Positions 12,458 through 26,207 of a DNA stretch of 64,000 nucleotides are shown here, piece by piece. Source of the DNA: Montifringilla adamsi (Eukaryota; Chordata; Aves; Passeriformes; Passeridae); assembly GCA_017590115.1 (NCBI GenBank), contig JAGGNK010015558.1, forward strand, positions 483,841-547,840. Direction: 5' to 3'. How positions within the stretch are numbered: position 1 is the stretch's first letter; the number at the start of each line of letters is the position of its first letter. Position numbers and translations under genes: made by a program. The notes under the pieces were generated by a model. The model had not been told where the DNA came from and did not search any database. It worked only from the letters and a program-made list of their open reading frames with translations.

Positions 12458-15400
12458 AAAATGTTGACTAGAACTCTTTAAAACTGTACATTATTCTGAT
12501 CCACAGTGTACTCTTGTCTCTCTGCAGCCAGCATTTATTTAAATGTCTTTTGTCTCTTGTTTTTATATTTGGATTTCCAGGTTTTTGTCATAGAGCTTGT
12601 GTGTGCTAGCTGTGTCCACTACACGGTTCTTGTTAGAGGATTGCAACTTACAAGTGCTACAATATTCACAGATGACAAATAACCATAGAGTAATATTAAG
12701 TTTGCAATTGAAGTGTGTATATCTAATCTGTGAGTCAAACTCATAGTGAGAAATTTGTTGATCTACATTCAGGTAAAATGCAAAGTATGTTTCACTGAAA
12801 CTTATTCCCAAAAAGCCTAGCCTGTGGAGAGGCTTATATTATGCCCATAGGCATATGTTTAAAAATAGCTCACCTTAATGCAAGGAAAAGTTAAAAGCTT
12901 TCCTGTTACTTCTTTTTATTCTGCTTTTTAATTGTTGTTCTTGCTTTCCCATGTTTTTTTTAAATTCTCATTCAATAAAAACGAAATGTATATTCACAAA
13001 TAAAAAAATTCACCCAATATGATCTGACAAATCACACTTTTAAAAGGCTCCTTTTTTCATAAAAACAATCCATTAAAATAGCTGATAAAAACATTGCAGA
13101 GGCATAAATTATTTTTCAATAGATCAAATTCAAGTCCCTGTAGTAACATGTTTTGGTCTGCTGTAGATGTGCCTGTGGTGTAGAACCTGGTATAATTTTC
13201 TTTATTTATTTACCTTTTATTTATATCAGATAGGTTGTGTAAGTCCCACACAGGAGGCAAATGAAAAAGACAAGCCGAGAAATCCCACCCATGTCTTGAG
13301 TCTATGATCTTTTATGATAAAATGAAGTTAATATGCCAACACTGCTGTGGGCATTTGGGGGGCCCCCTTTGTAAGGCTGGTGGATCCTGACAGGTGTAAT
13401 GAGATTTTTACAGCTAGAATTGTTGCATTTTGCACTTCCTGAACAACCTGCACTGACACACAGGCTGGACTGGGTCTTTACCAGGACAAAGGTGGTGGTG
13501 TGAGCTATTACCTAAAGGAGATGAAGGGCTTGGGGATGGTGTTTTACCAAAACTGGGGTGAGGTGGCCTTCATGTTGTCTGAAGGAAAGGAGAAAATAAA
13601 ATATTATTAACCTGAAGACAAAGAGAGACAACTAAAGGTATCACTCTGAGGAGCACAGGGCATAAGGACATAGGGGAAGCTAGGGACATAGGCAGGTATG
13701 GGCTTGGTGACCATAAAACATGGCTTTGGCTATCCTTCTGAGCAGGAGAAGACAGGCCCTTGTGGACCCAGGGATCTCGGAGGAGAGCATAACTGGTTTG
13801 GGAGTTTTTTCACCTAAGGGATATACTGTTTTTTGTAATGGTGTCTGACCTCAAGTGTTTTATTTCATAAGGAAATGTAACAGTATATTTACACAGTCTC
13901 TGGAAAGGCTATTTTTATCTGTATGTCTGCTTCCTTCTCCCTGTCCAAGGCCTCATAAAGGTCTTTTTTAGGACAGAAGATTCAGCCTGTTGTAAGCTCA
14001 GATGAGCTTATGCTCAAGAGGTAGGACTGCATCTGGGAAACAGAGAATAGAAATCTGAGTGTTGGGCAGAGGTTGTATACCAGAGGCCCCAGGTTAAAAT
14101 GAAGGTACCTAGACATGACTGGACTCAGCATCTATCAGACATCATGGGAAACAGGGATTAGATCTCATAGCACCTAGGTGATGAGCAGTAAGGACATTTG
14201 GACAGATGCCATCACAGGTGAATCATTACATGCAGAGCTGAGTTATTACTGATCTCATTTATAAAAGTGGCTACTTCAGGAGCATATACAACACCCCATT
14301 TAAAACTCCCCATTTAATAGACATATTGGCACTTGAAAGAAATTGTACCTGCTTATGTTTTTGCCCTGCCACACCACTGTGTGCCTGACGCTAGATTAAT
14401 AGGCATGAGTCTAGTAGTCACTTGCCAAGAAACAGACTGCCCCTGGAACTGCAGGAGCTGTCCTCAGTAATTTTTTGCAAGAAGGAGACCAAAAAGCAAA
14501 GCTCATCACAGGAGAGAAGTGAATGTGGTGCTAATATCCTCCATGACTCTCTTCCCTGCCTTCCTCTTGGTGCCGTGTCCTCAGAGCTGCCACACCAGTG
14601 CAGATCCTCTGCAAAGGACTGTGAGCTGGTCTTGCATGTCCCCAGCAGCTCATAGCCCTCCATATCCTCATACTCAGAGCCCTGGCAAGTGAGACAGCTC
14701 TTCTGCAAAATAGCCAGACGGGTTGGGTAGTTTAGTTTCTATTCTTTTAAACCCCTTTTAAAATATGCTGTTGGGTGATAGAACAGTAACTCACATTTGT
14801 TGTCACCCTGATGGTTTAAAGGCATGAGCAGGGCTTAGGAGAGACAAGGCAGTGAGGCTATCTGTAGAAGACTTCAAAGGAATAATACTTTTGATTAAAC
14901 ACAGAGTCCACATCCCACCAGTTTTACCACTGTTTCAATACTGAAAAATAATAGATTCATTAGGAAGTCTGTTAGTGTAACCAGTGGCATTTGTTGTATC
15001 TTGGTCCAAAGACATGCAACTCTTCTTCAAGCAAACGCCTTTAATTTTGGATAAAAACTTTGAGGTTTCTTTCAAAAGTACTGCAATGGCCGTGTTTAGG
15101 TAAGAGATTTTTTTCATGCAGTGTGTTTCATAATTTCTGCTCTCATTCATCATTTTTCAAATCTTCCCTCATCAAATTACCACAGCTTTAGGGGTCCTGA
15201 AGAAATTAGTATAATCACTCACTGTAATTAAATATTTCATATTTTATTAGACACTGCATGCAATATGCTGCATGGGGATCTCATATAAAGCCTACCATAT
15301 CTTTGTGTATCTCTCACACACCTGATTGAATCAGTAAGTGCAAAGATTTATTTCCCTCACATCTTTTGTGTTGTAGAGATGATGTATTGTATTGAGTCAG

Positions 15401-16640
15401 GGAGGATTTGTCATAGAAATTGGCAGCAGTCATGAATGGCCTCACCTGCATCAGAACATGAGGCAGAGGGAGACTACGTGAAGTCGTGTTTTATAGACAA
15501 TAGCCTGCTCTTCTTAAGATGGAGAGATAAAAAAGGACTGAGTAGAGGCCCACAAAAACACAGAACTGTGTTGTGCATCTTGGTACAACCAGTAGTCCTC
15601 ACTTGAAATTTTGAACATCTCTAAAAGGGAGTTTTCTTCCTTCATCCAGTACTTGGTCATCCAGGCTAAACAATTAAAATTGTCCATGTAAGTCTCAGAA
15701 AACTGTCAAGAAGTTAGGAGTTTGGCATTAAATTATATTGCTGGGAGGATTTTGGTGGTCTCAGCTTTCAAAAGCTGAAGTGTCATTAGTAAATTTATGG
15801 GGTACTGTGGAAGGAAATTTTCATTGTTGCAACATAAATTACTGAGAAGCCTGAAAGAACTAGTTCAGAAATAAACTAAGAGCCACAACCATCAGCTAAT
15901 AAAATAAGGAGAGAGTGATGCTAGCTATAAATGCCTCATCTCCTGTGTTGGTCCTGAAGGACCTGCCTGGGAGTTCCTAGGAAGTGATGCTGTTGCTCCA
16001 GAGGAAATGAGGCCCTTCCCCACATTTATTTATCACTTTGGATGTTTTCTTTGTTTTCCAGATCTAGTTTTCTTTATCTCCTGAGTGTAAAATAAAAAAG
16101 GAGAAACAATGTGAGAGTCACATGAAATGTATTACTTGAAACCATGATCCCCAGTGGGAGAGGAAACCATGCAAGCAGACCTGTAAAAGAGAGGAAAACA
16201 AAATAAAATGTAATAAATTGCAACAGAGCAGGAAGTTCAATGACATCAACAACAGGAGGGGAAAAAAAGAAGAAAAAAAGAATCAGAACTGTAAAATTTG
16301 GAATGAAAGCAAAGAAGCAACATGAAATATTTATTTCAGAACAGAAGGAGAAAAAATAAAGGAAAGAACAACAATAAAGGAGATATATTACAAGCTACCT
16401 TAAACATAGTGTTTATAATCTATACACCACACTAGTTTGCTCAGGACCTTTATTTTGCGACATCAGCACATTAAGCTCTGGATATTGCCTCGGAAACCTG
16501 AGCTAGGGCTGTGTACTCCGGCAACTGTACCCACATCATTGCTCCTGAAGTCCTGAAGTCCAGGTTGCACAGTGAGAGGCTAGTATCCTCCTCTTTGTGC
16601 ATTGCCAAAGTTCTCAGCCCTTCTTTGCAGCAGGGAAAAC
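12458..16640. other. Unassigned unique sequence
   Basis: A somewhat G-rich stretch lies at 13440-14180, and a 96-codon minus-strand frame at 14418-14708 has no recognisable domain. A-rich DNA lies at 16090-16400. Nothing else can be defined. Confidence 0.6.
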
Positions 16641-19474
16641 AGTCATAATTTAATTACAGCATGCTGTTTGAGTTACAGGTTGCCATTATTGTTAACAAGC
16701 TGCATTCCCATGGCACTATACATGTAATCCTGATGACAAGGCTGGCTCTACCCAGGCATACCCTTGGCCTGCTTTGGGATTATGGGTACGTTTTGCCATC
16801 TTCTTAGCAGGATACATGTTATGATTATGCTATACATAAAATACTGGGACTATATAAATGTCTTTGTGTGGATGCATATGTATAGACAGACATACATGAA
16901 TACATGAAGTGTTATATTTTTTGCCTTCTTGATGCTTAATGCAGATTGCCTGTATGAATGGAAAACCAAATTGCATCACCCATTATTGTTTTTGACTTAG
17001 TAGCTCTCTTTAAATCAGTAATACTCAGGAGACACCACGCAGATATAGGACATTTCTCAGATGTTGTGAATCTCAGCAGCCATCAGATCATGTTCTCCTG
17101 CAGTTGTGATCCATTCTGCTGTCTGTGCTAGTGCTGGCTGGAGATGCCATGCCTCAGCACTGATGCCAATGCGTGCCTCCACACCTGTGTAAAGCAGGGA
17201 ACAGAGAAAATTACTTTCACCACTCCCTCCTTCACAGGTTTTTCACCCAGAGAAAGTGGTTGAAAATGTCTTTCCTAGGTAAGAAATCCCATTTCCAATG
17301 TCAGTCCCATAATCAGACAGGAAAAAAAAAGATTGGTCATTTCAAGCTGGGCATGCACCTGCCAATGTCACTGCCAGCAAATCTGCTGTAGGCAAAGACA
17401 GGGGCTGGGAAAGTTACTGGCTCAGCAGGTACTGATAAAATGCTAATTTTAACAGATCATATTTTTTCAATCATTTAAAAAATACTTTGTGGTCAGATGT
17501 CTTGTTGTGAAAGGGTTTTAATAAAACCTACATCTTTACAGCTTTGCCTTATTATTTGCTAATCAAGCTGACATCCAGCTTGTCACATGCTTGTTTCTGT
17601 ACGATAAGCACCTAAACACTTACACAGTGCACTAGAAACCTGAGCTGCCTAATAGAACAGCCCTGTATAAAGCTTTCTAGAAGAATTCAGGGCCAGCAAT
17701 GGTGAGGCTGTACAAATTACATGATAAATTGATGGGTACGTTTTTTCTTCTGTGTTTGTATCAAACACATGCACAGACAAGCAACCATGCTAAAGCACAT
17801 TATTAAGATTGTTCTATCAATTAACCCAAATGCACAAATGCCAGAATGAAGATTGCCTGTGTGTTCTTATTTCTGTTGCCCTTTTACCTTACATAGCATG
17901 CACAATTTTGAGAATATCCTGTATTAATTTTCCCATATGCCTATGCCTCATTAAATGCACAGTGCAGATGAGTCCCCTTACTGAGCAATTCAGTGTTTTA
18001 TTCCAGCCTTGCTATTTAATATGAGGTTTTACACCTTATTTATTACTCATCCCTATAAATCATGCTGCAAAAATGAAGTTACTAACTTCTTTATAGGCTT
18101 TTCTGCAGTATGTACAATTATGAAGCCTGAATGTTTTGCAAACAATAATGAATATATTCTCCCAGTAGCTCTGTAAGATAATAGTAAGAGTTATGTCCAT
18201 CTTAGAGTGATCAGTTTGAAGTACAGAATTAGTAGAATCATAACTATGCCCTAAGTTTAGAAAATTAGTTTTGAGTATATGGACTACTAGACAATCTACT
18301 ACAGACTTTCTGTGTTGTTATAGGAACAACATGTGTTTCACCCCTGAGGGTGAAATGTGCTAATTAGATACTGTTGGAAAAAACATATTGTTACCACGTA
18401 CCTGAAGTTTGTACTATATTGTAGTTGATGCCCAGATGGACAAAACAGCATTCCTTACAGTCCACTGCTTTTTGCATTGGGTTTTTTTATTTGGTCCCCT
18501 TAAAAGAGGAATTTTAAATTTTTTTGCAGCCAATAGAGGATGAACAGTGAACAATTCCAGCTTAGGGCTTAGATCATGAGCCACTCACCCCATCTCCACT
18601 TTTTTGCCACACCGAAATTCCCGTCTCTCCTTTGAGGTCCTCACGCTGACTCTGTCTTTTATCAGTCTACCAGTATTGCTGCAGCCTACAAATGCAGACA
18701 AGAAATGTAGCTTCTTACCCAAGGTTAAAAGGCAGCATTGGTGTGAGAAAAAATACTTACCAACTTTCCACTAAGACACTTAGGCTATAATTTAAAGAAA
18801 GATGCCTAAGTATCAGAAAAAATATGCAGTATCCTTTTATCCATAGAATGGACAAAGAAAGGCTCTTTTAAAATGCAAGTGAGTGAGATTTCAGATGAGC
18901 AAGCATTTCTGTAGTGTCTCCAAGATCTGGGGTATCTTTTATTACTGTGGGCACTAGTCCTTTTCTCCTGCCTCAGCCAAAACAGGTTCCTTGGTCTTCT
19001 CAGGTCCCTTCCATCCCAAGCAAGGTGAGGGCAGGTGCTAAAGTACGTGTATCTTGGTAGAGATTGTCTTTTTTGCTTGTATCTAGTGATCAGGGTTCTG
19101 AGTCCATGGTCACGGCAGGGAGAGTGAGAACTTTGTTCCCCCACTGGATTTTGTCAGTCAGCCACTGAAGATGGATGGACACGGGACCCAAGAGTCTGCA
19201 AGTGTGCACACACCATGATGTGTGCAAGAGTTTTTCTTAAGTAGTCTTCAGAATTTCACAATAAATAAATAAAATTAAGGCCTCCATTTGGTAGGGGTGA
19301 TTTTTATCCACTTACAAACCAGACAAATTTGGTAACAATTTCCCAAGAAGGTAGATGCGTAGGAAGAAAACAATCTTATTCATCTTGTCAAATCTTCCCT
19401 AAAGGTTACAACACCTCGGTAGCCCATAGCAAAGGGCTCAGAAAGACTTTTTAACCAAATACAAAGGTATCATC
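16641..19474. other. Unassigned, with two motif-dense patches
   Basis: 16643-16740 (AATTTAATTAC, then GCCATTATTGTTAACAAGC) and 17505-17610 (TTGCCTTATTATTTGCTAATC) look like possible conserved elements. An 8-bp hairpin (tttcaccc, loop ctga, gggtgaaa) lies near 18336-18355. There is no gene. Confidence 0.5.
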
Positions 19475-19479
19475 CCTAG
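19475..19479. repeat. Target-site duplication, left copy (cctag)
   Basis: The five bases directly before the LTR are repeated exactly after it at 20059-20063. This marks a true insertion boundary and an intact solo LTR. Confidence 0.85.
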
Positions 19480-19606
19480 TGTCGTGGTTTAAATCCAGCT
19501 AGCAACCAAGCCCAGCACTGCCCCTCTCTCACTCCCCCACCATTAGGACTGGGTAGAGAACTGAAAGGGTAAAAGCTGGAAAACTAGTGGGTGGAGAAAA
19601 AGACAG

Positions 19607-19612
19607 TTTAAT
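19607..19612 (-). terminator. Poly(A) signal ATTAAA of the solo LTR
   Basis: On the minus strand the bases read ATTAAA, downstream of the TATA box in LTR sense. They are followed by a GT-containing stretch towards the LTR end, as expected of an R/U5 polyadenylation region. Confidence 0.5.
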
Positions 19613-19782
19613 TGGGAAAGGAAAGGCCACACACACAAGCAAAGCAAAACAAAAAATTAATTCACTCCTTCCCATGAGCAGGGAGGTGTTTAGCCAAGAG
19701 AGCAGGGCCCCATCACATATGATGGTGATTTGGGAAGTAAACATCATTGCTCCAAATGTCCCCCCGCTTACTCCTCCTCCCC

Positions 19783-19790
19783 ATTTTATA
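19783..19790 (-). promoter_or_regulatory. TATA box of the solo LTR
   Basis: On the minus strand this reads TATAAAAT, preceded by TCTCTGTG. It sits mid-LTR, where the U3 promoter is expected, about 170 bases upstream of the ATTAAA signal. It is a plausible residual promoter firing towards lower coordinates. Activity cannot be judged from sequence. Confidence 0.6.
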
Positions 19791-20058
19791 CACAGAGAAT
19801 GATGTCACATGAGCTGGAATATCCCTTTGGTCAGTTTGGGTCACCTGTCCTGGCTGCATCTCCTCCCAACTTGCCAAGCAGCCCCAGTCCCCTCCCCAGT
19901 GTGGCAGTACCAAAAGCAGAAAAGGCTCTGCAAGTTCTGCCCAGCAACAGCAAGATCATTTCTGTATTATCAACCCTGTGTTCAGCACAAACCCAAAACA
20001 CAGCCCCACACTAGCAACTGAGAAGAAAATTCACTCTACCCCAGCTGAAATGAACACA

Positions 20059-20063
20059 CCTAG
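20059..20063. repeat. Target-site duplication, right copy (cctag)
   Basis: Exact match to 19475-19479 on the far side of the LTR. Confidence 0.85.
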
Positions 20064-23000
20064 TCATGTAATTTTAAGGGTCTGTACTACAGCTTTCTGC
20101 AACTTATACAACTGCAGAAACCATTATTGCAGAAACCTGATGCAAACATCTGGCATGCATAAATGTCAATCCAGGCAGTCAATGTTTGGTGTACAAGGAA
20201 TTGAAAAGAGGGTCTTACAATGTAAAGTGTCTGGTAATCTTAACAATGGGTGGAGTTACCAACCATATCTGTAATATTAAATTTCATTGCTTCAAAGCAA
20301 GTCGCAAGTGCTCTGTGTCCTTGCTGTATGTCTTGTCCTGTTGTTACACAGATTCCTCATGGTGTTACAGTAAGATCTCTCATTCTTGACATGATCAAGA
20401 CACTCATATAAAGATACACACTGTATGTCATTTTTGGGGTGTAGTTTATCCAGTGGGGTTCACCAGCTGTGTGGTGGATCACAGTTCCGTGTGTACAGTA
20501 GGAAACGCATGTGTGTGTGTAAGCAGATTCATGTGAGCAGGTGTGCAAGGTGAGCTGGTGATGCTTACTCCATGACTGGTTTCATTCCAGGGCTATGACT
20601 GTGTCTTGGCATTTGACAATGGGTTTCAGAGCAGAGGGTTTCACACTGCTGTTCCACTTCTCAGTAAATACATGCCCCTTGCTGCTCAGGACAGTTTCTT
20701 TGCAGTGCCCCCATACACTAAAGGTGAAGGAATAGCTTTGGGGTTCAGAAATTTTCCCCAAGCAAAGATGCATGGTGTTGCCAAAGCAGCAGTGCACAGT
20801 ATGTGTCAGAGCCTGTCTTCACATTGGCTACAGTTCAGAAAGTGCAGAGAGAATTTCCAAGGTAAAGTGGCAAGGGGATGACATTTGGGCATCAAAGACA
20901 TTGCATCAGAGATACAGAAACCCGGAAATCCCTTCTGTGAGCTGCAGCAAAGTAAGGCAAAACAGCCACATCCTTCAAAGTGGTGCAGTATCACTGCCAA
21001 GCTGACAGTAGCTGGGGGGTGCCTGGGGAGGCTGAGCAGCAGCTGGGTAGGCAGAACATCACCGTGTGCTCAAGTCCCTGCAAGGTGGTGGTGCCCCAGG
21101 TGGCTTTCATGCTTTTCACTTGGTAAAAACCATCCCAAAGTATGATCCCACCTTTAAACAAGGAACTCACTGAGAGCCAAGTGGCAATAGTATTCATGCA
21201 GGAAGGGAGATGTTCAATAATTTCTTCACAGAGGTATGAACCTTTGTTCTCCACACCTCAGGAGACTGTCCCAACCGGTATTCTCACTCTAGAAAAGTCA
21301 GTGACGCTTTCCTCTCCGCTGTGCCTCGTGCAGCTGCAAGGAACACCAAGCCTCTCCTGGTGAGCAAGAGAAGGGTTGAATGCTAAGGACTCAGGGAAGG
21401 AAAAATCCCAGCCTCTGATGCTAACACTACCTCTGTGTTTCATCAATATTTGATCAATGCAAAATGCAGAAATAATGCAATTTTTACTTATTTTATGCTT
21501 ATTTAACTACAACCCTCAATGCTTTTACTGGGATTTGTGTCTGACTCCTATTGAAGAGTCTGACCAAGTAGTGAATAGGAAAGAAGTCTTTGACAATACG
21601 CTATAAAGGACTTTTAAAGATAATTTTTATTTTTTCTGCAAGTGGACTAAATCATGGGACTTTGTTCCTAGCACAGTGACTATAAAAATAGCCTAACCCT
21701 CTCCCTCTATAAACCGATAGCAAATGAGAAAAATAATTGCTTTAAAGTAGATTTTTTATAAAGCATCTACTTGGGATGGCCTGAAATGAAAAGGAATTGC
21801 TTTATCTAATCTTGCCAGGAAAAGCATTTCAGCACAGAGGAGTATGAAAGTGAATACTTGACCTTCCTTGGAGGCCAGTTTCCATATGGGGTCAGGCAGA
21901 AAGACAGAACCTGATGATAGCTGATGATAAATCCAGGATAAAACACAGAGGCTGACTGAGAGTTCAGTCTTTGTGGTTTATGCTTGAGCCTTATCACTGC
22001 TGAAAGAAAATTGAAGTGATTATATAGTACTTTGAACTTAATGGAAAGAAGAAAGATAGTGAATGGTTGATTACATCTCTTCTTGAAGTCCTTCAAGTAC
22101 AGGCCACTGCCCATTAAACTGTTGCCAAGGCAGATTTAGCTGGCAGCTAGATAGCTCAGGGTCCTCTCTCTAGCCTTCCCTAGTAAAGATTAACTATATC
22201 ATCTCACTTGCCTTCATCCTCAGAGCCAGTCAGAGCAAAAAGTGCTGCAGGAGATTTCTGCTCTTCTCTGTTTCCTTCAGTCGGGATCCAATGTAGGCTG
22301 CAATTAAAACAGTGGGAATACTGGGCTCCAATGGGGATGGGACAACCTGATTCACAGGACCATAAGAACAACACTTCCTACATCTCTATAAAACAAGTTG
22401 CAAGATGTAACTCCCCAAGAGTTCCTCAAGAATAAAATTACCAAGGATTCCTGATGTTTTTCAAGAGACTCTCACACAGTGTTGAGACCTGACTCATGAT
22501 TGGGAATGTTCATGCTTGGCAGGATGCAGCATGCAAGGAACTGCCAGAGACGTGTGTGTTGGTTACCTGAGGTGCTGCAGGAAGGTGTTTTCCTGGGACC
22601 TGATGTGAAGACATTGCTAGGAACAAAGGTGACAAAGAGTTAGCCACTACCGACAATAAAATAACTTGTTACACAAGTTACACTGCTGCACTAATTCAGA
22701 CATGACAGATTATGAACTTGTCTATGATGGAATTTTGAGAGTCATAATGAAACTGTAATAGAATGGACAGATAGCAGAAAGTGATGATAGTGGTATTGTG
22801 ACTGTGATTAAATCACTGCACTTTCCTCCCCCAGGGTCATCATGCAGGGCCAGCTTAATGCCTAATAATGGTACCTATTGTCAGCATTAAGGTTGTCACT
22901 GAAGATGCTGCAGACGGTGGTTTCCAGTTTCCTCCATGATTCTGCAGGAATGTTGTAGGTCTCCACAGAAAAATGCTGTCGTGGGAGAAAATAAAACTGA

Positions 23001-26000
23001 AGTCTGCACTAGAGTCCATGTCACTAAGATAAAAGTGCCCAGGATCCAAATGATAGTGCATGGAATAACTTTGTGCTGATGCAGGCAGAGCGCTAGTGCT
23101 GAAAGTGAGGTATAGACAGATATCACAGCTTACCATGAGTGGCAACAGCAAAGATTTAAGCCTGTCAGTCAGAGACAGCAAGTGTTAATGCACCTGCTTT
23201 CACACAAGAAATTCAGAAGTACTGTTGATCTTGCTAGCATTGGGTTCTTCTGTTTGTGAAAGACTTGATCTGGAGCTGATCTACCAGCCAGCAATGTCCT
23301 CTTGCCTCCTGTTTCAAAAGAAGGGCAAAAAAGACACTTGTACTACATTTCATTATAAAAAGCACTGAAGTGAGGAATCTAGTGAGAATTTTATTATTCT
23401 TCCACTGCAGAAATACATTGAAAACCAAGAGATTGCTGGCCTGCATATAAATGAACTCCAAGTTTAGTCACAGGAAGCAGGCATTTTAATGTAATTCAGC
23501 CAACCAAGAAGTTACATATAAAGCAAAATTCCTCTTCATTCAGAAATAGAAAAAGTTCTTCCAAGTGCTCCATTTTTTGTCTGTTCCCACTAATAGTGAC
23601 ATAGATGGGAATTTGTTTGGTGGAATAGAAAGAGTGCCTGGGAACAGTTTAGGTACAATAACACTGTCTTTGAAGGGAGTGTGATACCATTTTCTTTGCA
23701 TGTTTACAATGTGGTTAGGTTGTGGTATGTTTCTTAGTTTCAGCATATGGAAACAGCCTACCCTTACCTCAGAGCAACACCTCCAGTACCTCACAGTCAT
23801 AGTCCCCCTAAAGATTCCAGCTTCTTCTTCTGCCCTCCATGCTCTCACTTCCCCGGTCCTCCCTTCTCAACTCCTTGTTACACCTCCCCAGCAGAAATCT
23901 GATGGGCTTGGTGTTCAGGAGAACACCAAGCTGGCTGATGGAGGAATTGGTACCTCTAAAACACACCTTTACTGAAGAAATTAATCTTCTCCTCTAAGTA
24001 GGTACTGATTTTATCAGAACTAGGAACTAAGAGTTTCTGTCCCTTTGTCAGATGTGATTTCAGTGAGCAATGAATGGAAAGGCTCTCAGAGGAAACGTCG
24101 TCCAAGAGAAAAGTAGTAAAATCAAACTTTCTTAGTACACAGGAGAAATAATGATAAAACTAACCAGTTTTCAAGCTGTTCAGCTGTGACCTGTCACATA
24201 TTCTGGCATACATTCTGGTTTTTAGGTATAAAAAGAAGGCAGTTGTTTTAAAAAGATAGAAAAGGAATGTATATGCATGTGCATACATAAGCACATATGA
24301 AAAAAATGGTAGAATAACTTCAAAACAGACTTAAGACAGTGAAGTCAAAGAGCAAGATTTCTCAAGGCAAACTCAAACCTAAGTCCTACTTAGAATATTT
24401 TCTGGACTTTATGGAAAAAATGATGCAAACTTATTCGAGTGCTCTAACTCAGTAATGAACTAAATATGGCTCACAGACCCTGACATGCCTGATGGGATTT
24501 TACTACTCCTCCTCCTAAAATACTCCAGATAGAAGTTAAAGTCACAGCACTAAGACCATGGCTCATTTCTCATGATGAGCTTCTTAGTTTTACAGTCACA
24601 TTTGCACTTCCAGAGAATGTCCACCTATCTTGACTCCTGGAATCCAATACTTACTATCTCTTCTGAAAAAAAAAAAAAAAAAAATCAGGTGTTTGTGAAA
24701 CTGCCATGGCCCTGGGCCCATTAAGTTAAGCAACGTGTCATAAATACCAGAGATGTCTCAGGGTGTTGTTCACCTTGGCACAAGGGTCATAGGAGGCATA
24801 AGAACTCTGTAGCTTAAAACAACCCTCATAAGGGTGAAGAGTTGAAGAAGGAAAGGTAAAAGACACTTCTTTGTTCTGTGATGGCACCTTTACAGTGCTG
24901 TGCACTTCTGTGCCCACACAGAAAAGACTGTAACTAATCTCTTCCCATCCTGGTTGTTGGGTCAGACTCCCACAGTGTGCAGCCTCTGAAGGTAGTACAA
25001 GAATTTCTACCTTAAGCGCACCGAAGGCTTTGATATTGCTTTTCCCTGTGAATTGTTCTGAGGTGAGTTTTTTCAATCAAACTCTGCACTCAAAAGCTTT
25101 CTACTGCCTTGAAAAATACTCTCCAGAGCATCCATGCTTCTGAGATATTCCAGCACATCCCACTGTTGTGGCAGCCTGCGGGTGCCTTGCACCAGACATG
25201 TGTGTAGGCAGTGGATGCATGTGCTGAAGATGTTTGGAGTGCAGGGGTCCCATACACCCAAATGGTTGGTTCTTGCTGCACTGATCCCCAGGGCTCCAGC
25301 ATTTGTGCTCTGTGTGACACATACCAGGGCAGCAAGGGCTCTCCTCTGGATGCACAGTAGGTGGAACGGCCCCATAATGTTCCCTCTTAACACTTTCCTT
25401 GTTAATGTACTTCAGCTTCTTCTAAACCACGTTTGTACCCAATGAACTCAGAATTATTTGGCTTTAAGGAGTTAGCTCTGCTTAACTGTTTGTTTCTTTA
25501 TATTTGACTTATTCCTGGATCTGCAGGACTCCTCTTTCTGCTGAGCCCTATTACACAAGTGCAAACAGGAAAATGAGTAGGTGTATGGTAAGTGAACTCC
25601 TGCATCAAACTGGAATTTGTAATTACTTTGTCATTTCCTAATGGGAGTATAATGAAAAGTGAGGCATTAAAGTAAATGAAAAAAATCAGGATAAGAAATC
25701 AAGCCCTGAAACAGGAATGATATTTCTTAAATGCGTGTTGCCGGCTGTAAAATAATAACAATCTTTGTGATCTTGCTACATGTTGATGATAAACACATCT
25801 CATAGAGAGGAAGATAAATGGGACAAAATAATTTCTGCAGTGGGCTCTCTGATTCTTGAGATTTCCTGGGATCTGAAAACTCTCTTTTTTCACTCCTAAT
25901 GGTAGTTGTTTACTTTTATTTTTTTCTGTTTTAAAGGTTGAAGGATTGAAAGGAACATCTGAACTACTTGGCACTCATAATATATATGTCCCATTGGCTT

Positions 26001-26019
26001 AATCTGGTCACAAAGCTTA
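20064..26019. other. Unassigned unique sequence
   Basis: Includes slightly GC-richer DNA at 20600-21360 and at 25100-25380, the latter with overlapping frames of 81-106 codons on the minus strand and 103 on the plus. None shows a domain or a consistent coding pattern. No retroelement recognised. Confidence 0.55.
24666..24684 (+). repeat. Poly(A) run of 19
   Basis: Homopolymer with no recognisable retroelement upstream and no obvious flanking duplication. Confidence 0.95.
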
Positions 26020-26185
26020 CAAACTCCACCACCTACGCCAGGAGAGCTCATAAATTTTCTGTTAAATAAAGAGATTAGGTTTGCTGTACATGCAAAAATT
26101 ATCATATGTGCCAATGGAGCAATTAAACTCTTTGATCCACAGCTGTTTGGCCTGAAATCTCTCACAAGCAAGCTGATCTTCATTC
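26020..26185. promoter_or_regulatory. Possible conserved non-coding element
   Basis: Repeat-free AT-rich stretch with closely packed motif-like words: ATAAATTTTCTGTTAAATAAAG-type sequence near 26050, ATGCAAAAATTATCATATG near 26090, CAATTAAA near 26120 and a TTTGATC (TCF/LEF-like) at 26131-26137. A 95-codon minus-strand frame covers it but has no recognisable domain. Confidence 0.3.
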
Positions 26186-26207
26186 TCTATCCTGCCTTTT
26201 GCCAGGT

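Larger units (their letters stand above)
19480..20058 (-). mobile_element. Solo LTR of an avian endogenous retrovirus (ERVL-like)
   Basis: The 579-bp block begins TGTCGTGGTTTAAA and ends AGCTGAAATGAACACA, so it has TG...CA ends. It is flanked by an identical 5-bp duplication, cctag, at 19475-19479 and 20059-20063. Its layout follows a common avian LTR: 'ccagc..gcaac..aagc' near one end, a 'cactccccca' stretch, 'gatgtcacatgagctggaatatcc..ggtcagtttgggtcacctg..ctggctg', and 'ctctaccccagctgaaa' at the other end. Sense is on the minus strand, because a TATA box and an ATTAAA poly(A) signal both read correctly there. There is no gag, pol or env sequence on either side, so it is a solo LTR left by recombination between two LTRs. 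The 5-bp duplication fits ERVL-type integration; the family name is my inference. Confidence 0.88.

Noticed and set aside
14418..14708. 96-codon minus-strand frame as an exon
   Set aside because: It reads vaguely protein-like, but no family, splice-site pair or supporting neighbour exon was identified, and an overlapping plus frame is equally open.
24666..24684. Poly(A) run as the tail of a processed retrocopy
   Set aside because: No gene-like sequence upstream and no flanking direct repeats.
25073..25393. Cluster of overlapping minus-strand frames as a processed pseudogene
   Set aside because: Three frames are open at once, which reflects base composition. None resembles a known protein and there is no poly(A) tail.
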